A stretch of 15,255 nt of DNA from Bacteroidota bacterium (GCA_003556985.1 PWPZ01000115.1:1-15255), one strand, 5' to 3'. Shown: positions 1-7,761, counted from the stretch's first letter. Translations and numbers: made by a program. The notes: generated from the sequence alone by a model not told the origin.

Positions 1-17
1 AATTAAATAAAATAACC

Positions 18-689
18 ATGCAGACAGACAGGCAATACACCCAACCCATAGTACAGGCCATATTCAGGACACTCTTTTATGCTGCCATCCTGGGTGGCAT
101 CAGTCACCTGATATTTCTCGATTCCATCACCCTGACCCACACCGGGAAATTTGGCGAACATTCCTATACCGAATGGACCCAGGAGATCTTTCTGATGCTG
201 AGTGCTATCCTTTATTTCTCACTTGGCCGTTACGATCGCAGTATAACCGGCTTTACCGGGATGATGGCAGGCATGTCGCTGATGGCCTTTATCAGGGAAT
301 TCAATAACTATTTCCATACCTGGTTCAAAGGAGCATGGCAGCTTTTTGTGCTTATAGCCCTTATACTGACAATAATATATGTGTACCATAATCGCTCTAC
401 CTTTGTAAAGGCATTTTATGATTTTCTGAAGCTGCCTGCCTTCGGAGTGATCCTTTCAGGCTTCATTACTTTGATGGTATTCTCCAGGCTGTTCGGGCGC
501 GGCACCATGTGGCGCAACATTCTTGAAGTGCAGGAGCTGGAGGGGCCCACCCGGTGGGTGAAGAATGCGGCCGAAGAGGGCACCGAGCTGCTGGGTTACT
601 CACTGATGTTCATCGGGGCCCTGGAATACGGCTGGTACATTTATACCAAAAGGAAAGCCGCCGCCAAAGCAAATCATCCCGCACAATAG
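18..689 (+). CDS. Six-helix integral membrane protein of unknown function
   Basis: I do not recognise a named family. The 223-residue product shows about six hydrophobic segments (roughly residues 15-35, 52-69, 76-93, 106-124, 138-157 and 189-208), so it should sit in the inner membrane. There is no cleavable signal peptide, and the C-terminus is lysine-rich (TKRKAAAK), suggesting that it is cytoplasmic. A conserved-looking acidic stretch, EEGTELLG (186-193), enters the last helix, and an Arg-Glu pair (93-94) closes helix 3. Buried acidic residues like these can be functional, but no reaction can be named. The gene converges on lspA with about 48 nt between stop codons, so it is not part of that operon. 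The ATG at 18 gives a start close to the first helix. The upstream promoter lies outside the window. The reading frame is secure; the function is unknown. Confidence 0.85.
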   Translation: MQTDRQYTQPIVQAIFRTLFYAAILGGISHLIFLDSITLTHTGKFGEHSYTEWTQEIFLMLSAILYFSLGRYDRSITGFTGMMAGMSLMAFIREFNNYFHTWFKGAWQLFVLIALILTIIYVYHNRSTFVKAFYDFLKLPAFGVILSGFITLMVFSRLFGRGTMWRNILEVQELEGPTRWVKNAAEEGTELLGYSLMFIGALEYGWYIYTKRKAAAKANHPAQ

Positions 690-737
690 ACTGGTCAGAG
701 CCTGCAAACAGCCGGTCCTGGTCTCCGACAACAGCTT

Positions 738-1346
738 TTAATTGAAATACTTCCGGTAGAAAAGCAGGGTTATGGCAACCCCGGATGTGATGGCGGTATC
801 GGCGATGTTAAATACCGGTCTGAAGAAAATAAAGCGCTGACCGCCAATGACAGGCAGCCAGTCGGGCCAGTCGCCCCTGAGCACCGGGAAATAGAGCATG
901 TCAACCACCCTGCCATGCAAAAAAGAGGCATAACCCCCGCCTTCCGGCAAAAATTCGGCAGTAGTGAAATAACTGTCCGAGAAGATCATACCGTAAAAAG
1001 CACTGTCGATGATATTGCCTATGGCACCTGCAAGTATAAGTGAAATGCTCATGATCAGCCCCTGCGGCGCCTTTTTGGCGATCAGATCGCGGATATACCA
1101 TATTATTCCTGCCACAGCGAGTATCCGGAACAAACTCAGGGCGATCTTCCCGTATTCACCGCCGAACTCAAATCCGAAAGCCATGCCGTAATTTTCTGTA
1201 AAATGGATCAGGATTCTGTTGCCCAGGATCGGGAACTCCTGGCCAAGCACCATATTGGTCTTTACCCAGATCTTTGATGCCTGGTCGGCTATAAGGATCA
1301 GGAATATTACAATCAGTGATTTATTTGCTGTACTCAGATTTTTCAT
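738..1346 (-). CDS. lspA: Lipoprotein signal peptidase (signal peptidase II)
   Basis: Inner-membrane aspartyl protease that removes the signal peptide of prolipoproteins after diacylglyceryl modification of the lipobox cysteine. The 202-residue sequence has the usual four-helix layout. Family motifs are visible: D21 in the first helix (ADQASK), N51 (TENYGMAFG), GNIID (110-114), GRVVD (145-149) and FNIADTAI (179-186). By comparison with characterised LspA, the catalytic aspartates should be D149 and D183. About 30 residues separate GNIID from GRVVD, longer than in proteobacterial enzymes; from memory this periplasmic insertion is common in Bacteroidota LspA. It is the last gene of the minus-strand ileS - DksA-like - lspA cluster, 120 nt after the DksA-like gene, with a hairpin in that gap. 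Confidence 0.97.
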   Translation of the reverse strand: MKNLSTANKSLIVIFLILIADQASKIWVKTNMVLGQEFPILGNRILIHFTENYGMAFGFEFGGEYGKIALSLFRILAVAGIIWYIRDLIAKKAPQGLIMSISLILAGAIGNIIDSAFYGMIFSDSYFTTAEFLPEGGGYASFLHGRVVDMLYFPVLRGDWPDWLPVIGGQRFIFFRPVFNIADTAITSGVAITLLFYRKYFN

Positions 1347-1408
1347 AATGTTAAACGAAACAAAGTATCGGGGCGATCATTGGTGCCGCCGTTAAAACCA
1401 AAATGACC

Positions 1409-1428
1409 GGGAAACATTGCCGTTTCCC
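1409..1428 (-). terminator. Hairpin between the DksA-like gene and lspA (attenuator, terminator or processing site)
   Basis: GGGAAAC (1409-1415) and GTTTCCC (1422-1428) form a perfect 7-bp stem with a 6-nt loop. Read on the minus strand it lies about 38 nt past the DksA-like stop codon and about 62 nt before the lspA start. It is followed by a T-rich but interrupted tract (CATTTTGGTTTTAA). It could partly terminate transcription before lspA or protect or process the mRNA. The perfect stem is seen; the role is inferred. Confidence 0.45.
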
Positions 1429-1466
1429 AATCATTTCAAATAGGATGGTGACTTCCGATATCAACT

Positions 1467-1850
1467 TTAGCGCTGTTTTTGCTTGGCTTCCATACTGAGG
1501 GTGGCATGGGGTACTGCCCTCAGGCGCTCCTTTGAGATAAGCTTGCCTGTTTCCCTGCATATTCCATAGGTCTTGTGTTCGATGCGGATAAGTGCACCCT
1601 GCAGGTGCTGTATGAATTTCTGTTGCCTTGCGGCAAGGTTCCCCGCCTCTTCCTTGGAAAGGGTTGATGCTCCTTCCTCAAGCACTTTGAAAGTTGGCGA
1701 TGTATCCTGAATATCGTTACTGTCACCATGGGTGATGACGCTGCTCAGAATATCATAGTCCTTTTTGGCCTTGTCAAGTTTGTCAAGGATTAATTGTTTG
1801 AATTCAGCCAGTTCCTCGTCAGAATACCTGGTTTTCTCTTTCTCGCTCAT
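1467..1850 (-). CDS. DksA/TraR-family transcriptional regulator lacking the zinc-finger cysteines
   Basis: A 127-residue protein of the DksA/TraR group, whose members bind RNA polymerase through the secondary channel. The N-terminal half (about residues 10-90) is highly charged and helical, fitting the coiled-coil arm. The C-terminal part carries the family motif TYGICRETGKLISKERL (94-110) followed by RAVPHATLSMEAK (111-123). Classical DksA holds zinc with four cysteines (CxxC...CxxC). Here only C98 remains, the partner position being T101 and the second pair absent, so the globular domain probably folds without zinc. Similar one-Cys versions next to ileS and lspA are, from memory, usual in Bacteroidota. 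It lies 122 nt downstream of ileS and 120 nt upstream of lspA on the same strand. A role in tuning growth-related transcription is inferred from family only. Confidence 0.9.
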   Translation of the reverse strand: MSEKEKTRYSDEELAEFKQLILDKLDKAKKDYDILSSVITHGDSNDIQDTSPTFKVLEEGASTLSKEEAGNLAARQQKFIQHLQGALIRIEHKTYGICRETGKLISKERLRAVPHATLSMEAKQKQR

Positions 1851-1972
1851 ATCTCAAAATTTAAATGGCAATTATATTAAACATTATAATCATAAACAAC
1901 AAAACACCTCGAATTACGCTGCATATCTTTATAGCCGCCCCAACCTCATTGCTGTGTCATTTAATTTCAGGC

Positions 1973-4900
1973 TTATTCAACCCTGCTGATCTTTATAACC
2001 GTTTTTACCCCTTCTTCAATTTCAACCTCCCTTGAGTTGTTTTCGCTGATTTCCTCTACAAGATTTATATCTGAAGCAAGGGTCTGGGTACCGATATGCT
2101 CTTTGAACCTTTCCACGGCATCATTCAGTGCCTCGTGCTTTTTGATGCTGATGTTGATCTTGTCGGTAACCTCAAAGCCGCTGTCCTTGCGCATATTCTG
2201 AATCCTGTTGATGAATTCGCGCGCTATCCCCTCCTGTTTAAGCTCCGGGCTCACCGTGATATCAAGTGCTACGGTAAGGTTGCCTTCATTTGCCACCAGC
2301 CAGCCGGGAATATCTTCCGATATAATCTCCACATCATCCCGGTGCAGATTGATCAGATTGTCGTCAATATTTATTTCCATGCCGCCGGTCTGCTCCAGTC
2401 TGCTGATATCTTCCTGGGTAAATTCGGAAATGCCGGAAGATATTGCCTTCATCAGTTTTCCGTATTTCGGCCCCAGCTTCTTAAAATCGGGCCTGATCTT
2501 TTTAACCAGGATTCCCGAGGTATCAGATATAAACTCAATATCCCTGATATTAGTCTCCGAAAGGACAATATTTTTCACCCCTTCGATTTGCCGGACCATG
2601 GTATTGCCGGTTGCAGGTATCATAATCCTGCTCAGCGGCTGGCGCACCTTGATGTTCACCTTACGGCGCAGACCCAGAACCATTGACGATATACGCTGGG
2701 CCAGCTCCATTCTTTCCTCCAGGTCGGTGTCGGTTCTTTCGGCATCGTAAGAGCAGAAACCGGCCAGATGCACCGATGATACATCATACTTTCCTGCCAT
2801 CCCGTTCAGGTCGCGGAACAGCCTGTCGGCGTAAAAGGGAGCAATGGGCGATGACATTATTGCAACCGAGATGAGGCATTCATAAAGAGTCTGATAAGCA
2901 GCCAGCTTGTCGGCCGAAGGCTCGCCGCCCCAGAAGCGTTTTCTGTTCAGGCGCACATACCAGTTGCTGAGATGCTCGGAAACAAAATCCTGAATGGCTC
3001 TTCCCGCCCTGGTAGGCTCATAGTTTCCATAGGCTTCGTCAACCTCTTTAATGAGGGTGTTAAGCCGGGAGATAATCCACCGGTCAATTTCGGGGCGCTC
3101 ATGCAGCGGCACCTCCTCTTCCTTTCCGGTAAAACCGTCAATGTTGGCATAGAGGGAGAAGAAAGAATATGTATTGTAAAGAGTGCCGAAGAATTTCCTT
3201 CTTACCTCTTCAACACCCGCCACATCGAAGCGGATATTATCCCATGGCTGGGAGTTGGTCATCATATACCATCGCAGCGGGTCGGAGCCGAACTTTTTAA
3301 TAATGTCGAAAGGATCGACCGTGTTGCCCAGCCTTTTTGACATCTTATTCCCGTTCTTGTCGAGCACCAGTCCGTTAGAGATGATATTTTTAAAAGCCAC
3401 CGAATCAAAAAGCAGAACCGCTATTGCGTGAAGGGTAAAGAACCAGCCCCTTGTCTGGTCAACACCCTCGGCAATAAAATCGGCCGGGTAATTCTTTTCA
3501 AACAGCTCCCTGTCGCCGAACGGATAATGCATCTGGGCGTAGGGCATTGCTCCCGAGTCGAACCATACATCGATCAGATCCGGTTCGCGCATCATTTTTT
3601 TGCCTTGCGGACTCACCAGCACGATATCGTCAACGAAGGGCCTGTGAAGATCGAACCCTGAATAGTTATCGGCCGAACCATCTCCCTCGCTGAAATCTTT
3701 CAGCGGGTTATCGGTCATGAACCCTGCGCCGATAGATTTGTCAATCTCTTTTTTAAGTTCGGCGGCGGAACCGATGCAAACCCTCTCGTTTCCATCTTTG
3801 GTGCTCCATATAGGCAGGGGAGTACCCCAGAACCTTGAACGCGACAGATTCCAGTCCACCAGATTCTCCAGCCATTTCCCGAAGCGCCCCGTACCTGTTG
3901 ATGCCGGCTTCCAGTTGATAGTGTCGTTTAGCTCCAGCAACCTCTCCTTGAGGGCAGTGGTGCGGATAAACCAGGAGTCGAGCGGATAATACAGTATGGG
4001 CTTGTCGGTACGCCAGCAGTGGGGGTAGGAATGGACATACTTTTCAATTTTGAAAGCCCGGTTTTCATTCTTAAGATGCACTGCAATCTCCACATCTGTT
4101 GTTTCGGCATCATCGGGAATGCTATCGTCATACTCGTTCTTCACGTACTTGCCGGCCAGCCATCCCGCCTGGTCAATAAATTTTCCCTTTTTATCCACCA
4201 GGGTCAGCGATGCCAGTCCGTACTGCTTCCCTGTGCGGAAGTCATCCGCCCCGAAGGAAGGAGCAATATGCACTATTCCCGTACCTTCATCCGTAGTGAC
4301 GAAATCGCCGGTAAGCACAACAAAGGCATCACCCTCTTCCGGTTTAACCAGGGGCATCAGCTGTTCATACCGTATGCCCTGAAGATCGTCGCCCTTGAAT
4401 TCACCGGTAAATTTCCAGGGAATATTTTTGTCGCCTAACTGATAATCCTCCAGGGTAAGGGAAGCATTATCGCGGTTAAAATAGGTGCTTACCCGGTCGC
4501 TGGCAAGAATTACCGTTACCGGTTTCCCCGAATAGGGGTTATAGGTGCGTATCCTGCTGTACTCAATATCACCGCCCACTACCAGCGCCGTATTACTGGG
4601 AAGGGTCCATGGGGTTGTGGTCCATGCAAGGAAGAAAACCTCCTCGTCCTCGTTTTCAAACAGAAAGTCCGACTTCTCATTTCTTAGAACCCGGAACTGG
4701 GCCACCACGGTAGTATCTTTTACATCCCTGTAGCATCCCGGCTGGTTCAGCTCATGGGTGCTCAGGCCCGAACCTGCGGCCGGGGAATAGGGTTGAATGG
4801 AATAGCCCTTGTAGAGAAGGTCCTTTTTATACAGTTCGCTCAGCAGGTACCACAGGGTCTCCACGTAACGGTTGTCATAGGTGACATACGGATCGTCCAT

Positions 4901-5335
4901 ATCCACCCAGTAACCCATGATGCGGGTAAGCTCCTCCCAGCGGTCGGTATATTTCATTACCTCCTTCTTGCACGCCTCGTTAAATTCGGCTATCGAAATA
5001 CTCTTCCCGATATCCTCTTTTTTTATGCCAAGGGTCTTCTCCACGCTCAGCTCTACCGGCAGACCGTGGGTATCCCATCCCGCCTTGCGCTCAACTTTGA
5101 ACCCCTTCAGGGTTTTGTACCTGCAGAAAATATCTTTAATGGTCCTGGAAATAACATGATGGATACCCGGAATACCGTTTGCAGAAGGAGGCCCTTCATA
5201 AAAAACAAAAGGAGGGTTGCCATTCCGGGAGGTGACACTTTCCCTGAAGGTATTTTCCCTGTCCCATATATCAAGAATATCATTATTTATTCTTGACAGG
5301 TCAAAATCTTTATATTCCGGAAACTTACTGTCCAT
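1973..5335 (-). CDS. ileS: Isoleucyl-tRNA synthetase, type 2 (IleRS2) with GXHH signature
   Basis: Class I aminoacyl-tRNA synthetase that charges tRNA-Ile in the cytoplasm. The 1120-residue length and C-terminal region, without a zinc-binding cysteine module at the end, fit the eukaryote-like IleRS2 branch rather than the ~940-residue E. coli type. Motifs in order: YEGPPSANGIPGIHHV (46-61), where the HIGH signature reads GIHH (57-60); an editing domain at about 210-420 with the Thr-rich TTTPWTLPSNTA (239-250) and GTGIVHIAPSFGADD (351-365); DWNLSRSRFWGTPLPIW (494-510); VWFDSG (590-595); and KMSKR (664-668). The start gives MDSKFPEY, as expected for this family. It is the first gene of a minus-strand cluster with the DksA-like gene and lspA, and has a good -7 box 45-52 nt upstream of the ATG. 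Confidence 0.98.
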   Translation of the reverse strand: MDSKFPEYKDFDLSRINNDILDIWDRENTFRESVTSRNGNPPFVFYEGPPSANGIPGIHHVISRTIKDIFCRYKTLKGFKVERKAGWDTHGLPVELSVEKTLGIKKEDIGKSISIAEFNEACKKEVMKYTDRWEELTRIMGYWVDMDDPYVTYDNRYVETLWYLLSELYKKDLLYKGYSIQPYSPAAGSGLSTHELNQPGCYRDVKDTTVVAQFRVLRNEKSDFLFENEDEEVFFLAWTTTPWTLPSNTALVVGGDIEYSRIRTYNPYSGKPVTVILASDRVSTYFNRDNASLTLEDYQLGDKNIPWKFTGEFKGDDLQGIRYEQLMPLVKPEEGDAFVVLTGDFVTTDEGTGIVHIAPSFGADDFRTGKQYGLASLTLVDKKGKFIDQAGWLAGKYVKNEYDDSIPDDAETTDVEIAVHLKNENRAFKIEKYVHSYPHCWRTDKPILYYPLDSWFIRTTALKERLLELNDTINWKPASTGTGRFGKWLENLVDWNLSRSRFWGTPLPIWSTKDGNERVCIGSAAELKKEIDKSIGAGFMTDNPLKDFSEGDGSADNYSGFDLHRPFVDDIVLVSPQGKKMMREPDLIDVWFDSGAMPYAQMHYPFGDRELFEKNYPADFIAEGVDQTRGWFFTLHAIAVLLFDSVAFKNIISNGLVLDKNGNKMSKRLGNTVDPFDIIKKFGSDPLRWYMMTNSQPWDNIRFDVAGVEEVRRKFFGTLYNTYSFFSLYANIDGFTGKEEEVPLHERPEIDRWIISRLNTLIKEVDEAYGNYEPTRAGRAIQDFVSEHLSNWYVRLNRKRFWGGEPSADKLAAYQTLYECLISVAIMSSPIAPFYADRLFRDLNGMAGKYDVSSVHLAGFCSYDAERTDTDLEERMELAQRISSMVLGLRRKVNIKVRQPLSRIMIPATGNTMVRQIEGVKNIVLSETNIRDIEFISDTSGILVKKIRPDFKKLGPKYGKLMKAISSGISEFTQEDISRLEQTGGMEINIDDNLINLHRDDVEIISEDIPGWLVANEGNLTVALDITVSPELKQEGIAREFINRIQNMRKDSGFEVTDKINISIKKHEALNDAVERFKEHIGTQTLASDINLVEEISENNSREVEIEEGVKTVIKISRVE

Positions 5336-5379
5336 ATGACTAATTAATTCTTAATTCTGTTAATCTGATAAAAATTGCA

Positions 5380-5387
5380 CAAAGATA
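5380..5387 (-). promoter_or_regulatory. Candidate -7 box for ileS
   Basis: On the minus strand this reads TATCTTTG, an exact match to the Bacteroidota -7 consensus TAnnTTTG. The sequence at the expected -33 distance is T-rich (GTTTTAATC) but not a perfect TTTG. Transcription would begin near 5373, giving a leader of roughly 35-40 nt. The repeat-rich DNA from 5440 upward would then lie upstream of the transcript. Confidence 0.5.
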
Positions 5388-5464
5388 TAAAAAACATTTG
5401 ATTAAAACGGTACTCTTCAATACATTCGCATTCCTGTTTCGGCCGCCCTGCAACCCGAACCATA

Positions 5465-5700
5465 ACCACAACCGGAACCGGTCTGACAGCGGTCCGACAG
5501 CGGTCCGACACCGGTAAGGAATCGTTCGAAAACCGTCCGGTACCGCCAGAAATCTTGTCGTTTCAGGTCAGGAGTTGTCAGGGATCTTTCAAAAACCGTC
5601 CGGCACCGTCAACGTCAGAACCGGCACGGCACCGGTTGGCACTGGTCAGGAACCGGTCATAAATTATTGAAACCGGTCCGTCTCCGGTCATGAACCGTCA
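5465..5700. repeat. Degenerate ACCGGT-rich repeat array between ileS and a histidine kinase gene
   Basis: Gene-free stretch composed of variants of CCGGTC, GGTCAGGAACCGGT and ACCGTCCGG. Five exact copies of the palindrome ACCGGT occur (5477, 5510, 5631, 5652, 5672). A 12-nt tandem (GACAGCGGTCC) runs from about 5484 to 5510. A longer unit starting GGaATCgTTCgAAAACCGTCCGGtACCG at 5518 recurs at 5581 with a 63-nt offset and a few substitutions. No reading frame with coding character crosses it. It is neither a CRISPR array (irregular period, no unique spacers) nor a recognisable insertion sequence. The gene-free interval as a whole is 5336-5949. Confidence 0.75.
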
Positions 5701-5722
5701 GAATATGATGGAGCCCTGTGTG

Positions 5723-5910
5723 ATCCGATTATCCGAAAAATTTGCGGGTTGTTGCTCCGGATCCGATTGTTGCCCTGATTCCGAAACACTTCCCTGATCC
5801 CGATTGCCGAAGTACTCCCGATCTCGATTATTACCCCGAACGCCGAAAAGTTCTGCGGATCCCGATACCGCCCCGAACGCCTAAAAGTTCTGTGGGTCGC
5901 GGCTCCGGCT
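5723..5910. repeat. Second degenerate repeat array, units near 37 nt
   Basis: A different repeat family from the one at 5465-5700. Modules resembling CCGAAAAGTTCTGCGGATCCCGAT recur with their CCGAA/CCTAA core at 5733, 5781, 5807, 5843 and 5880. The last two full units (5834-5870 and 5871-5907) have an exact 37-nt period and match at about 30 of 37 positions; earlier units are more diverged and irregularly spaced (48, 26, 36 nt). GGATCC occurs at 5759 and 5857. Any open frame here simply translates the repeat (Pro/Asp/Arg-rich) and is not credited as a gene. The array ends about 40 nt from the stop codon of the histidine kinase gene. Confidence 0.7.
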
Positions 5911-5949
5911 CAGAGAATATTTCCCCTCAATAGAGAAGGATCATCAGGA

Positions 5950-6993
5950 TCAGATCCCTTTCCGAAGGGTGAAGGAAAAGCAGGTTCCCTTGCTCTCCTG
6001 GCTCTTAACCCTTATGGTCTGGCAATGCGCTTCGATAACATGCTTGACAATGGCAAGGCCCAGTCCGGTACCGCCCTGATTGCGGGAACGGCTTTTATCC
6101 ACCCGGTAAAATCTTTCAAAAATGCGAGGTAAATCACCGTTTGGAATTCCAAGGCCGTCGTCCGACACCTCTATCAGGATATTGTCTTCCAGGTCTGAAA
6201 ATTTCACCAGGGTACGACCGCCCTCGTTGCTGTATTTAATGGAATTTATAATCAGGTTTGACATGACCTCATGTATCTTCTCCCTGTCGGCGTGCACCAT
6301 AACCGGACCCTTTGTCTCATTATCCAGGACAAGATTTATGCCCTGATTCTGGGCCCTCATCTCCTGCAGTTCGAATACCTCTTTGGTAAGCTGGACAATA
6401 TCGAAATTTTCAAACTCTATCTTTATCTCGCCCGAATCGAGGCGGGAGATCGTGTCAAGGTCATTTACGATATTTATCAGACGGCTGATGTTTTTTTCAG
6501 CCTTTTCGAGAAATTTCCTGTTTACCGAAACATCCTCCAGTCCCCCGTCCAACAGGGTATGCACATATCCCTGCACATTGAAAAGAGGCGATTTCATTTC
6601 ATGGGAAATGTTATCCAGGAATTCCTTCCTGTAATTTTCCATTTCCTTGAGATGGTCAATCTCCCTGGTTTTGTTGGTAGCCCAGTCCTCCACCTCCTGA
6701 TTTATACCATCGATAAGATCGTTTTTGTCAAGCTCCCTGTCCGGTTTGGCCTTCGGCTCTTTCAGGTTGCTGATGGTATTGTAGATCGGGTTTATCTTCT
6801 GAACTATAAAATTGGTAAGAAGAAGATAGACCATCAGGTAAACCCCTCCGAAAACCAGGATCACCGATCCGGTGATTACCGGAATGTGTCCTTCAATCGG
6901 CAACGTGATGTAGATCGTTTCAACCACCCCGGTAATAACCGAGGCAAGAACAGCTACATACAGAGCCATCATTTTTGGATTTGCGGTTTTCAT
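5950..6993 (-). CDS. Membrane-bound sensor histidine kinase with minimal sensor region
   Basis: A 347-residue two-component histidine kinase. Two hydrophobic helices (about 9-30 and 38-63) are joined by only a handful of residues (LPIEGHIPV), so there is essentially no extracytoplasmic sensor domain. A linker follows, then the HisKA dimerisation domain with FLDNISHEMKSPL, phosphoacceptor H131. The HATPase domain has an N-box (N246, N250 in NLIINSIKYS), G1 box DDGLGIP (278-284), F box IFERFYR (291-297) and G2 box GGTGLGLAI (307-315). All catalytic boxes are intact, so an active kinase is expected. Most such kinases sit beside a response regulator; none is in the window, so the partner must be elsewhere. 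The gene is divergent from the UpxY-like gene, and its 3' end abuts the repeat-rich spacer. The signal is unknown; intramembrane or envelope-stress sensing is a guess from the short loop. Confidence 0.93.
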   Translation of the reverse strand: MKTANPKMMALYVAVLASVITGVVETIYITLPIEGHIPVITGSVILVFGGVYLMVYLLLTNFIVQKINPIYNTISNLKEPKAKPDRELDKNDLIDGINQEVEDWATNKTREIDHLKEMENYRKEFLDNISHEMKSPLFNVQGYVHTLLDGGLEDVSVNRKFLEKAEKNISRLINIVNDLDTISRLDSGEIKIEFENFDIVQLTKEVFELQEMRAQNQGINLVLDNETKGPVMVHADREKIHEVMSNLIINSIKYSNEGGRTLVKFSDLEDNILIEVSDDGLGIPNGDLPRIFERFYRVDKSRSRNQGGTGLGLAIVKHVIEAHCQTIRVKSQESKGTCFSFTLRKGI

Positions 6994-7173
6994 GAGAATA
7001 AAGTATGGTTATCTAATACAGGTTAATGTTCAACTAATAAGTAAAGCAGGTAAACCATGTTCAAACTTATTGCCCGGACGTTGATATTCAGGGAATACCG
7101 GGATATACGGTTGCGAATTTAATACAATCGGCCGACAATTTAGTATTAACAAGGAATTTTAACAACAAACCAT

Positions 7174-7181
7174 TAATTTTG
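7174..7181 (+). promoter_or_regulatory. Candidate -7 box for the UpxY-like gene
   Basis: TAATTTTG matches the Bacteroidota -7 consensus TAnnTTTG exactly, 23 nt before the ATG at 7205. I see no good TTTG at the -33 distance, so the call rests on the -7 element and its position alone. The implied leader is short (about 15-20 nt). Confidence 0.4.
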
Positions 7182-7204
7182 CATTACTGGTAAAAGATAT
7201 AGAA

Positions 7205-7711
7205 ATGGCAGTAACAAAAAAACACTGGTATGCGGCCTATACCAAATCACGGTATGAGAAAAAAGCACTTACCGAATTACAGAATCAGGGAATAGAAGCA
7301 TGGCTTCCCCTGCAGAAAAAGCTCAAGCAGTGGAGCGACCGTCGCAAATGGGTCGAGGAGCCTCTGTTACGGGGTTATATATTTGTCAATATTGACAAAA
7401 GCGAATACTATCGGGTACTGAATACCCGGGGGATTGTCCGCTACATTACCTTCGAAGGGAAGGCTGTACCCATACCGGAATACCAGATCGATGTGCTCAG
7501 GAGGGTCGTTGCCACCGAAGCCGATGTGGAGGTCACTTCCGGCAATTTCTTGCCCGGCGACAAGGTTATGGTGATTGGCGGTCCCATGCACGGCCTGGAA
7601 GGGGAGATGGTCACTTTCAAGGGCAACCGCCGGGTCATGGTGCGCATTGACCATATCGGCCAGCAGCTGCTGATATCCATCCCCGCCGGTTTCCTCGAGC
7701 CGGCAAAGTAA
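7205..7711 (+). CDS. UpxY/RfaH-like specialised NusG-family transcription antiterminator
   Basis: A 168-residue NusG paralogue. The N-terminal NGN domain (about 8-105) begins HWYAAYTKSRYEKKA and contains the family signature PLLRGYIFVNI (53-63). A C-terminal KOW domain (about 116-165) contains LPGDKVMVIGGPMHGLEGEMV. The wording is that of the UpxY group, which in Bacteroides rides on RNA polymerase and lets it read through the leaders of capsular polysaccharide operons; the true housekeeping NusG is normally beside secE and rplK. The next gene here is a ferredoxin 50 nt downstream, not a polysaccharide gene, so its target must lie elsewhere or the gene is a relic of a lost locus. Whether the two genes are co-transcribed is uncertain. 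The family call is firm; the target is not known. Confidence 0.93.
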   Translation: MAVTKKHWYAAYTKSRYEKKALTELQNQGIEAWLPLQKKLKQWSDRRKWVEEPLLRGYIFVNIDKSEYYRVLNTRGIVRYITFEGKAVPIPEYQIDVLRRVVATEADVEVTSGNFLPGDKVMVIGGPMHGLEGEMVTFKGNRRVMVRIDHIGQQLLISIPAGFLEPAK

Positions 7712-7761
7712 AACTTGCTATCTGGCCGGGAATTAGATGAGGCATCACCAACATAGAAATT

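Noticed and set aside
690..737. Intrinsic terminator between the first membrane-protein gene and lspA
   Set aside because: No convincing stem with an adjacent T-tract was found in the 48-nt convergent gap.
2096..5296. Many + strand open frames opposite ileS
   Set aside because: They mirror the codon structure of ileS on the other strand and have no recognisable domains.
5465..5910. CRISPR array
   Set aside because: Units are degenerate with irregular spacing (12, 26, 36, 37, 48 and 63 nt), there are no uniform spacers, and no cas genes are visible.
5742..5933. 63-codon + strand open frame within the repeat spacer
   Set aside because: It is just the translation of the degenerate 37-nt repeats (Pro/Arg/Asp-rich, no domain), so it is explained by the repeat and not credited as a gene.
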